From Actinomycetes bacterium (lineage in GTDB: Bacteria; Actinomycetota; Actinomycetes; Propionibacteriales; Nocardioidaceae), in assembly GCA_029779385.1 (NCBI GenBank), contig JAKPAQ010000229.1, positions 1 through 5,838 of the forward strand: a stretch of 5,838 nt of DNA, written 5' to 3'. Of the stretch, positions 1 through 4,744 are shown one piece after another (the first letter of the stretch is position 1; each line of letters begins with the position of its first letter). Below the pieces are notes generated by a model. The model was not told where the DNA came from. It saw only the letters and a program-made list of their open reading frames with translations, and did not search any database. A program made the translations under genes and the position numbers.

Positions 1-33
1 CGGTACAACTGTCTCGACATTGGCCTGCGCCCC

Positions 34-69
34 AAGACAAGGACAACTTGCACCCATTACAGTAGCGGA
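34..69 (+). promoter_or_regulatory. Candidate leaderless promoter of the GlsB-like gene
   Basis: TACAGT at 58-63 fits the actinobacterial -10 pattern TANNNT and ends exactly 6 nt before the GTG at 70, which would place the transcript start at or next to the start codon. AAGACA at 34-39 (four of six TTGACA positions) lies 18 bp further upstream. There is no convincing Shine-Dalgarno sequence before the GTG, which fits a leaderless mRNA. This is inference from motif spacing only. Confidence 0.4.
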
Positions 70-330
70 GTGCTCATTCTTGGACTGATTCTTTTCGGCA
101 TGCTCACCGGTGCGGCCGCTCAACTAATTCTCGGCAAATCGAGCGCTGGCATCGACTGGCTGCTTGCAATGACGGCAGGCCTAGTCGGGTCATTCGTGGG
201 CGGACTAACGGTCAGTTTGCTCTCCGGCGATGGCTTCGACCTTCGCCCAAGCGGAATCATCGGGTCAATCCTCGGCGCGGTAATCGTAACGGCCGGATGG
301 CGTTGGTGGACTTCGCGCAGTTCGAACTGA
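70..330 (+). CDS. GlsB/YeaQ/YmgE-family (transglycosylase-associated) small membrane protein
   Basis: An 86-residue, very hydrophobic protein with three predicted membrane helices at about residues 1-21, 30-51 and 60-79. The glycine-rich pattern GLVGSFVGG (38-45) followed by SGIIGSILGAVIV (61-73) is the signature layout of the transglycosylase-associated/GlsB family, and the length is normal for it. Family members are inner-membrane proteins linked to general or envelope stress; their biochemical role is unknown and the 'transglycosylase' name is historical. The frame is open to the window edge, but the upstream translation is not hydrophobic and family members begin with the first helix, so GTG at 70 is chosen; ATG at 100 would cut the first helix. 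It is followed by a terminator at 413-451 and is probably monocistronic, apart from a possible small overlapping ORF. Confidence 0.8.
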   Translation: MLILGLILFGMLTGAAAQLILGKSSAGIDWLLAMTAGLVGSFVGGLTVSLLSGDGFDLRPSGIIGSILGAVIVTAGWRWWTSRSSN

Positions 331-398
331 CACTGTTCGATACCGACAACATCAACCAATATCAGTTCAACGACCTCAAGGCCGAAGCACTCGCCTGA
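297..398 (+). CDS. Possible 33-aa overlapping small ORF, unknown function
   Basis: An ATG at 297 opens a 33-codon frame in the -1 register relative to the GlsB-like gene. It overlaps the last 34 bases of that gene and ends with TGA at 396-398, 14 bp before the terminator hairpin. The translation begins MALVDFAQFEL and ends FNDLKAEALA: soluble, acidic, with hydrophobic residues mixed in. About four fifths of its third codon positions are G or C, like the real genes here, and this holds past position 330 where the other gene no longer constrains it. No Shine-Dalgarno sequence precedes the ATG, so translation would need coupling or re-initiation. I do not recognise the protein. It could equally be chance or a remnant. 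Confidence 0.28.
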   Translation: MALVDFAQFELTLFDTDNINQYQFNDLKAEALA

Positions 399-412
399 TC
401 CTCAACCCAAAG

Positions 413-451
413 AAAGTCGCAAGGCCCTACTGGGGGTCTTGCGACTTTTTT
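413..451. terminator. Strong bidirectional rho-independent terminator
   Basis: An 11-bp perfect stem, AAAGTCGCAAG (413-423) with CTTGCGACTTT (438-448), encloses a 14-nt loop. On the + strand it runs into six T (446-451); on the - strand it is followed by TTTCTTT. It therefore ends the rightward GlsB-like transcript and the leftward PGPG-protein transcript. The TAG stop of the leftward gene (427-429) lies in the loop, so the last codons of that gene form one arm. Confidence 0.9.
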
Positions 452-894
452 GGGTACCAGCGCTTGATGCTGTAGACCAGCAAGACCAAAGCGATAAGAG
501 ACGAGAACCAAAGTCCAGTTGCTCCGGGCCAACCTCCCGCTGGAAGTTTCGGCCCAAAACCGACACCCAGAATTGAAAATTCCGGGATTGTCGGCGAATA
601 CCACCAGAGAGCGCCCACCGAGACAACGAAGATGATCCCCAAGACACTGGCTGCGATTCGCCAGATTGAGCCCACACCGAACTTGGCGGCCTCGATGGCT
701 TTTTCTTCCAGCGGCTCAAATATTCGATCGGCCCAGACGTAGTGCCTAGCCAGCAACGCCACACCACCGAGCATGGCCAACAGCCCCGGCCCGGGCATAA
801 CCAGCATGAACAGCCCCAAGACGATCAGTGTCCAGCCAAGCGCCTCTGAACCCGTACGGTGAAACCACCCCCGAATTCGCTCACCCCACGTCAT
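427..894 (-). CDS. PGPGW-family (TIGR02611-like) transmembrane protein
   Basis: A 155-residue membrane protein of unknown function. It starts with a basic amphipathic stretch (residues 1-15), then helix 1 (20-33), the diagnostic MPGPG turn at 33-37, and helix 2 (38-50). A charged cytoplasmic-looking segment follows (51-78, with EPLEEKAIEAAK at 60-71), then helices 3 (79-98) and 4 (126-143), and a basic tail rich in K and Q. The PGPG turn between the first two helices is the hallmark of the PGPGW family; actinobacterial members have this size. The canonical final W of the motif is L here (PGPGL). ATG at 894 has no clear ribosome-binding site. The gene lies 67 bp downstream of ideR on the same strand and ends inside the shared terminator. 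No enzymatic function can be assigned. Confidence 0.8.
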   Translation of the reverse strand: MTWGERIRGWFHRTGSEALGWTLIVLGLFMLVMPGPGLLAMLGGVALLARHYVWADRIFEPLEEKAIEAAKFGVGSIWRIAASVLGIIFVVSVGALWWYSPTIPEFSILGVGFGPKLPAGGWPGATGLWFSSLIALVLLVYSIKRWYPKKSQDPQ

Positions 895-918
895 GACGCA
901 ATCTTGCCAGTCGACTGG
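895..918 (-). promoter_or_regulatory. 12-bp perfect palindrome and -10-like hexamer before the PGPG gene
   Basis: CCAGTCGACTGG at 907-918 is a perfect palindrome. Read leftward, it is followed immediately by CAAGAT (906-901), then 6 nt, then the ATG at 894. CAAGAT is a weak -10 match, but its spacing equals that of the other candidate leaderless starts in this window. A palindrome abutting a -10 element is where a repressor operator often sits. No regulator is identified; a separate promoter from ideR is possible but unproven. Confidence 0.3.
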
Positions 919-961
919 TTAGACCGAAACGAAAACGCATGAGCAGACAGGTGAAACGTGG

Positions 962-1651
962 CTACTTCGAAACAAAAATATGCATAGCTGCTTCATCGGA
1001 GAGTTCGACAGTTTCCGAACCTCGCGCGACGACAAGTCCCTGATGCCCCCGTGAGACCCGGACATCGTTACCTGGCAGCGCGCCAACGCGGCGCAGCGCA
1101 GACATCACCGAAGTGTCCTTCTGGAGTTCCTCAGCGATTCGCCGAACCACCACGCGAGCGGGTTCGTCGCCGCCGCCTACCGCAGTTGCCAACTGCTGAA
1201 CACCCTCAAGGAATACCGCCGACGAGACGGGCCGGCCCAATTCGTCCAAGCCCGGGATCGGGTTCCCGTAAGGCGATTCGGTTGGGTGTTCGAGCAGTTC
1301 AACAAGTCGACGTTCGACTTGTTCGGACATGACGTGTTCCCACCGGCAGGCCTCTTCGTGGACGTACTCAATTTCAAGTCCGATGATGTCGGTCAATAAC
1401 CGTTCGGCAAGACGATGCTTGCGCATCACTCGGGTCGCCAAGGACCGACCGAGTTCGGAAAGCTCTAGGTGGCGGTCACCTTCAACGGTCAACAGGCCGT
1501 CACGCTCCATCCGCGCGACGGTTTGACTAACCGTTGGTCCACTTTGATGTAGGCGCTCGGCAATGCGGGCACGAAGCGGAATGATCCCCTCTTCCTCAAG
1601 TTCGAAGATCGTTCGCAGGTACATCTCGGTGGTGTCGATAAGCTCGCTCAC
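962..1651 (-). CDS. ideR: Iron-dependent transcriptional regulator, DtxR/IdeR family
   Basis: A 229-residue Fe(II)-activated DNA-binding protein of the DtxR/IdeR group, which represses iron-uptake genes and often activates iron storage. Residues 1-73 form the winged helix-turn-helix, with recognition region SGPTVSQTVARMERDGL at 37-53. Residues 74-140 form the dimerisation and metal-binding domain. Residues about 150-229 form the SH3-like domain. All ligands known from DtxR are present: H79, E83 and H98 for the ancillary site; M10, C102, E105 and H106 for the primary site. E174 and Q177 align with the SH3-domain ligands. GTG at 1649-1651 gives VSELIDTTEMYL, matching family N-termini; a longer version from 1744 would add 31 unrelated residues and run into the divergent gene. 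C102 makes it an iron rather than a manganese (MntR-type) regulator. It is divergent from the acetyltransferase gene. Confidence 0.95.
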   Translation of the reverse strand: MSELIDTTEMYLRTIFELEEEGIIPLRARIAERLHQSGPTVSQTVARMERDGLLTVEGDRHLELSELGRSLATRVMRKHRLAERLLTDIIGLEIEYVHEEACRWEHVMSEQVERRLVELLEHPTESPYGNPIPGLDELGRPVSSAVFLEGVQQLATAVGGGDEPARVVVRRIAEELQKDTSVMSALRRVGALPGNDVRVSRGHQGLVVARGSETVELSDEAAMHIFVSK

Positions 1652-1722
1652 CCCGACATTGTTCCATGTCACACCTACCGGCCCTGCCAGGTCCCTAAGT
1701 CGACACCCGATAACGTGACTGT
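1652..1722. promoter_or_regulatory. Divergent promoter region between ideR and the acetyltransferase gene
   Basis: This 71-bp gap must hold both promoters. Rightward, TAACGT (1711-1716) fits TANNNT and ends 6 nt before the ATG at 1723. An in-frame TAA at 1711-1713 and the lack of a Shine-Dalgarno sequence make a leaderless start the simplest reading. Leftward, AACAAT (- strand, 1663-1658) lies 6 nt before the ideR GTG and matches TATAAT at four positions. It overlaps an inverted repeat, GACAT (1655-1659) with ATGTC (1666-1670), which could be an operator. I found no good match to the 19-bp iron box (TTAGGTTAGSCTAACCTAA). Confidence 0.45.
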
Positions 1723-2313
1723 ATGACTGCAACAGTGAAGCCAACCGCCCAAGTCGACGACCGTGCTGTCCTCGGCGACGGCACGACCGTTTGGGAGCTC
1801 GCCCAGGTCAGAGAGAATGCGACGCTTGGCGTGCAGTGCATTGTTGGCCGGGGTGCCTATATCGGCACGGGGGTTCAAATCGGCGACCGGGTCAAGATCC
1901 AAAATCATGCGCTCGTCTACGAGCCAGCAAAAATCGCCGACGGAGTTTTCATCGGGCCAGCCGTGGTGCTGACTAATGACGAATTCCCCCGTGCAGTCGC
2001 ACCCGATGGATCGCTGAAGTCCGGTGCCGACTGGACTCCGGTGGGCGTAACTATTGACGAGGGCGCCTCGATTGGGGCTCGCTCAGTTTGCATCGCACCG
2101 GTTCGCATCGGCGCTTGGGCGCTGGTTGCCGCCGGCGCAGTAGTCACCAAGGACGTACCAGCGCATGCCCTCGTCGCTGGTGTGCCCGCTCGCCGAATCG
2201 CTTGGGTTGGCCGCGCCGGTAAGCCGCTAGTAGACCGCGGCAACGGGACGTTCGAATGCCCAGAAACCGCAGAAACCTACCGCGAAGTCGACGGCCGACT
2301 AGAAGCGATCTGA
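1723..2313 (+). CDS. wbpD: WbpD/WlbB-type UDP-2-acetamido-3-amino-2,3-dideoxyglucuronate N-acetyltransferase
   Basis: A 196-residue acyltransferase built of imperfect hexapeptide repeats (about residues 5-80 and 106-140), which fold as a left-handed beta-helix and act as trimers using acetyl-CoA. The loop GPAVVLTNDEFPRA (78-91) is the active-site insertion typical of sugar-nucleotide N-acetyltransferases; the Asn there (N85) sits where related structures place a key residue (recalled, not verified). AAGAVVTKDVPAHALVAGVPAR (136-157) is the usual closing segment, and the tail NGTFECPETAETYREVDGRL (174-193) is common in the WbpD-like subgroup. The likely reaction is acetylation of the 3-amino group of a UDP-2-acetamido-3-aminohexuronate. 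The gene converges on the other pathway genes with only 10 bp between stops. A 3-amino-hexose rather than a hexuronate substrate is possible. Confidence 0.8.
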   Translation: MTATVKPTAQVDDRAVLGDGTTVWELAQVRENATLGVQCIVGRGAYIGTGVQIGDRVKIQNHALVYEPAKIADGVFIGPAVVLTNDEFPRAVAPDGSLKSGADWTPVGVTIDEGASIGARSVCIAPVRIGAWALVAAGAVVTKDVPAHALVAGVPARRIAWVGRAGKPLVDRGNGTFECPETAETYREVDGRLEAI

Positions 2314-2317
2314 GCGG

Positions 2318-2338
2318 AAAAAGTCAGCGCGAGAGCGC
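2318..2338 (-). terminator. Weak candidate terminator at the end of the epimerase gene
   Basis: Reading leftward, a short hairpin GCGC-TCTC-GCGC (2338-2327) inside the last epimerase codons is followed by the stop codon and a run of five T (2322-2318). The stem is only 4 bp, so it would be weak. No better terminator lies between the two convergent genes, whose stops are 10 bp apart. Confidence 0.25.
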
Positions 2339-3379
2339 CGCGACGACCCGAGCGGCCGCCTGCCCGTCGCCATAGGGCGTGGCTTCGGTCGGTTCCGGGG
2401 ACAGGGCGGCAACAGCGGTAGCGATCGTGCTCGGATCCGAAGCGAGGACGTTCCAACCCAAGTCAACCGTCTCGACCCATTCGGTTTCAGTTCGAACGGT
2501 TACGCAAGGAACCCGAAGCAAGAACGCTTCCTTCTGCAGTCCGCCCGAGTCGGTTATCACCGAGCCAGCGGCGGCGGCCGCGGCGATGAGCTGTCCATAT
2601 GGCAGTGGCTCGCGGACGCTAATCGCGCCTTTTTCGAGTTCGATGCCGAAGTCAGCGCAACGCTGAACCAGTCGCGGGTGGGCCAACAGCACGACTGGCC
2701 GCGTCAAGGACTGCAGCGACTCGACGATGGCGCGCAAGCGCTCGGGATCATCGGTGTTCTCGGCGCGATGAATCGTCGACAGGTGATATTCGCCGGCATC
2801 GAACCCGAGCGCTGGCACCGCCAAGGTGCCTTCGTCGAGTCGCTTCCTGACGTCGGTTAGGACGTCGGTCATCACGTCGCCGACCAGAACCGAGCGGTCG
2901 GCTAGACCTTCGGTCGAAAGGTGCTCCATCGCCTGTTCGGTCGGGGCGAGCAGCAGATCTGCGGCATGATCGGTGAGTACTCGATTGTGCTCTTCGGGCA
3001 TCGCTCGGTTGAAGGAACGCAGTCCGGCCTCGAGGTGCGCTAGTGGCACTTGCAGTTTCACCGCACTGATCGCGCCAGCTAGCGTCGAGTTGGTGTCGCC
3101 GTATACCAAAACCCAATCGGGGTTGTTCGCCAAAATGACTTCATCCATTTTGGCGAGCATTGCGCCGGTCTGCGGGCCGTGGCCACCCGAACCGATTTCA
3201 AGATTGACGTCTGGGACCGAAATGTCTAGCTCGCGGAAGAACTCCCCAGACATTCGCTCGTCATAGTGCTGTCCGGTGTGGACGATCACATGCTCGACTC
3301 CCGCAGCCCGAAAAGCATGGTCGATGGGAGCCAATTTGACGAACTGGGGGCGCGCCCCGACAATGCTCATGACCTTCAT
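2324..3379 (-). CDS. wecB: Non-hydrolysing UDP-GlcNAc 2-epimerase family protein (WecB/WbpI type)
   Basis: A 351-residue GT-B-fold epimerase that inverts C2 of a UDP-linked 2-acetamido sugar by anti-elimination and re-addition of UDP. Visible motifs, numbered from ATG 3379: VGARPQFVKLAP (7-18), TGQHYDERM (35-43), GDTNSTLAG (94-102), HLEAGLRSF (115-123), MPEEHNR (127-133), STIHRAEN (201-208), ITDSGGLQKEA (275-285) and TETEWVE (297-303). D95, E117, the E pair at 129-130 and H204 correspond to the catalytic acids and histidine of E. coli WecB. The TEWVE form, rather than WecB's TERPE, is what I recall from WbpI-like enzymes acting on diacetamido-glucuronate. ATG 3379 follows the preceding stop by 1 nt and gives the usual N-terminus MKVMSIVGARPQF; GTG 3388 would add three residues and overlap by 8 bp. 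Translation is probably coupled to the gene upstream. Confidence 0.9.
   Translation of the reverse strand: MKVMSIVGARPQFVKLAPIDHAFRAAGVEHVIVHTGQHYDERMSGEFFRELDISVPDVNLEIGSGGHGPQTGAMLAKMDEVILANNPDWVLVYGDTNSTLAGAISAVKLQVPLAHLEAGLRSFNRAMPEEHNRVLTDHAADLLLAPTEQAMEHLSTEGLADRSVLVGDVMTDVLTDVRKRLDEGTLAVPALGFDAGEYHLSTIHRAENTDDPERLRAIVESLQSLTRPVVLLAHPRLVQRCADFGIELEKGAISVREPLPYGQLIAAAAAAGSVITDSGGLQKEAFLLRVPCVTVRTETEWVETVDLGWNVLASDPSTIATAVAALSPEPTEATPYGDGQAAARVVAALSR
3127..3156. repeat. Perfect 11-bp inverted repeat inside the epimerase gene
   Basis: TCGCCAAAATG (3127-3137) and CATTTTGGCGA (3146-3156) are exact reverse complements around an 8-nt loop. In the mRNA this forms a stable hairpin within the codons for LAKMDEVILAN. 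No T tract follows on either strand, so it is not an intrinsic terminator. Its core 8-mer recurs in the inverted repeat at 4563-4587. Confidence 0.8.
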
Positions 3380-3380
3380 T

Positions 3381-4664
3381 TCAGCCACCGATTACGACTC
3401 GTCGGACTCCTGCCCAGCGGCTGGGATCGGTAACCCGGCGGCCATCGACGAGAACTTCCACACCGGCAAAGTCAGCAGCTGAAAGTTCGGCGTATTCTGC
3501 GTGATCGGCCTGAACAACGATCGCCTCGACGGCTTCGCTGTTGTGCGCAGGAAGCGAAAGCGCACCAAGTTCCTCGGCCGTGTACATCGGGTCACTGACG
3601 AAGACCTGAGCGCCTCTGGCCTGCAGTTGATTGACGGTTTCGAAGACGCCAGAGAACGCAGTCTCTTTCACTCCGCCTCGGTAGGAAGCACCGAGCACAA
3701 GCACCGAGCGGCCGGTCAGGTCGCCCATGGCGGCGGCCAATAGATCGACTGCGTAGGCGGGCATCGCCGCGTTTGCTTCACGGGCGGAGCGAACCACGGT
3801 CGCGTCTGGGTCGTTCCACAGGTACAACCGCGGGTAAACCGGGATGCAGTGCCCGCCGACGGCGATGCCTGGCAGGTGAATGTGGCTGTACGGCTGACTG
3901 TTGCAGGCCTCGATGACCTTCAACACGTCGATCCCGTGTTGGTCACTGAAGCGAGCGAACTGATTTGCCAAGCCAATGTTGACGTCCCGATAAGTGGTTT
4001 CAGCGAGTTTGGCCAACTCGGCGGCCTCAGCCGAGCCCATGTCCCAGACTCCGTTGGCCCGCGCCAAGTCGGTGCGCTCATCAAAGTCGAGCACCGTTTC
4101 GTAGAACTCGGTCGCGGCTGCTGTCGCGGCCGCGTCAAGTCCGCCGACGAGTTTGGGGTACTTACGAAGGTCCTCAAAAACCCGTCCCGTGAGCACTCGC
4201 TCTGGGCTGAATACGAGGTGGAAATCCTCGCCGGCAGTCAAGCCCGAACCTTCGTTCAACAACGGCGCCCAGCGCGTACGGGTCGTCCCAACCGGCAGGG
4301 TCGTTTCATAAATGACCGTGGTTCCAGGCTTGAGGCCAGCGGCGATGTCGCGAGTTGCCGAATCCATCCAGCCGAAGTCTGGCGTGCCGTCTGCGCCAAC
4401 GAACAGCGGCACAACGACGACCACAAACTCGGACTGGGCAACCGCTGCTGCCGTATCGGTGGTCGCAGTCAACTGCCCTGCACCGACCACCTCGGCCAAC
4501 TTCTCGGCCAAGTGGGCCTCGCCGGGGAACGGTTCGGTACCGGCGTTGACCAGTTCGACAACTTTTGGCGAAACGTCCGCGCCAAAAACGCGCTGACCCT
4601 TTGAAGCGAACTGGACAGCCAGCGGCAAGCCGATTTTGCCGAGACCAACAACGGTGATGTTCAT
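3381..4664 (-). CDS. Nucleotide-sugar (UDP-GlcNAc/UDP-ManNAc) 6-dehydrogenase, WbpA/WecC type
   Basis: A 427-residue UDP-sugar dehydrogenase that oxidises C6 of a UDP-acetamidohexose to the carboxylate in two NAD-dependent steps. The N-terminal Rossmann domain opens with VVGLGKIGLPLA (5-16). ETTLPVGTTR (120-129) and SPERVLTGR (153-161) are the family NAD/substrate segments. K219 in the central helix (AELAKLAETTYRDVNIGLANQ) and C273 in GIAVGGHCIPVYP (266-278) are the catalytic lysine and the thiohemiacetal cysteine. The C-terminal UDP-binding domain has GASYRGGVKETAFSG and ends near DGRRVTDPSRW. The ATG at 4664 has a good ribosome-binding site (AAGGA 6 nt upstream). The motifs do not separate UDP-GlcNAc from UDP-ManNAc specificity; neighbouring 3-oxidation and transamination genes favour UDP-GlcNAc. 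The stop is 1 nt from the epimerase ATG. Confidence 0.9.
   Translation of the reverse strand: MNITVVGLGKIGLPLAVQFASKGQRVFGADVSPKVVELVNAGTEPFPGEAHLAEKLAEVVGAGQLTATTDTAAAVAQSEFVVVVVPLFVGADGTPDFGWMDSATRDIAAGLKPGTTVIYETTLPVGTTRTRWAPLLNEGSGLTAGEDFHLVFSPERVLTGRVFEDLRKYPKLVGGLDAAATAAATEFYETVLDFDERTDLARANGVWDMGSAEAAELAKLAETTYRDVNIGLANQFARFSDQHGIDVLKVIEACNSQPYSHIHLPGIAVGGHCIPVYPRLYLWNDPDATVVRSAREANAAMPAYAVDLLAAAMGDLTGRSVLVLGASYRGGVKETAFSGVFETVNQLQARGAQVFVSDPMYTAEELGALSLPAHNSEAVEAIVVQADHAEYAELSAADFAGVEVLVDGRRVTDPSRWAGVRRVVIGG
4563..4587. repeat. 8-bp inverted repeat inside the 6-dehydrogenase gene
   Basis: TTTTGGCG (4563-4570) and CGCCAAAA (4580-4587) are exact reverse complements around a 9-nt loop, in the codons for VFGADVSPK near the start of the gene. 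The same 8-mer pair, in the opposite arm order, forms the core of the repeat at 3127-3156. Confidence 0.6.
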
Positions 4665-4744
4665 GATTTTCCTTCAGTTTTAGGCTGCACGCCGCCCTCA
4701 TCACGCGCTGGGGCAACACGATTCTGCGCTCGGAAGCGCAGCGT
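4665..4744 (-). other. 80-bp intergenic gap with a ribosome-binding site and a post-stop hairpin
   Basis: The only gap in the leftward run. Three bases after the oxidoreductase stop, CTGCGCT (4741-4735 on the - strand) pairs perfectly with AGCGCAG (4730-4724) around a TCCG loop. No T tract follows, so it is unlikely to terminate; it may be an RNA-processing or stability element. AAGGA precedes the dehydrogenase ATG. I see no convincing internal promoter; the best -10-like hexamer, TAAAAC at about 4682-4677, lacks a -35 partner. Confidence 0.5.

Noticed and set aside
1..69. N-terminal extension of the GlsB-like frame to the window edge
   Set aside because: The frame is open, but the translation lacks membrane character and family members start at the first helix; a leaderless-type promoter ends just before GTG 70.
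1670..1700. Possible iron box (TTAGGGACCTGGCAGG on the - strand) upstream of ideR
   Set aside because: Only the first half-site TTAGG matches; the second half of the 19-bp dyad is absent.
1652..1744. Extended ideR start adding 31 residues (from 1744)
   Set aside because: The extra residues resemble nothing in the DtxR family, cover the divergent promoter and overlap the acetyltransferase start; GTG at 1651 gives the conserved N-terminus.
2562..2586. GC-rich GCGGCGGCCGCGG tract
   Set aside because: It simply encodes an alanine run in a helix of the epimerase; no repeat expansion or regulatory meaning is evident.
3849..4604. Long open frame on the + strand opposite the 6-dehydrogenase (251 codons)
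   Set aside because: It is an antisense shadow of a gene with full family motifs; its translation has no recognisable domain and follows codon-bias artefacts.
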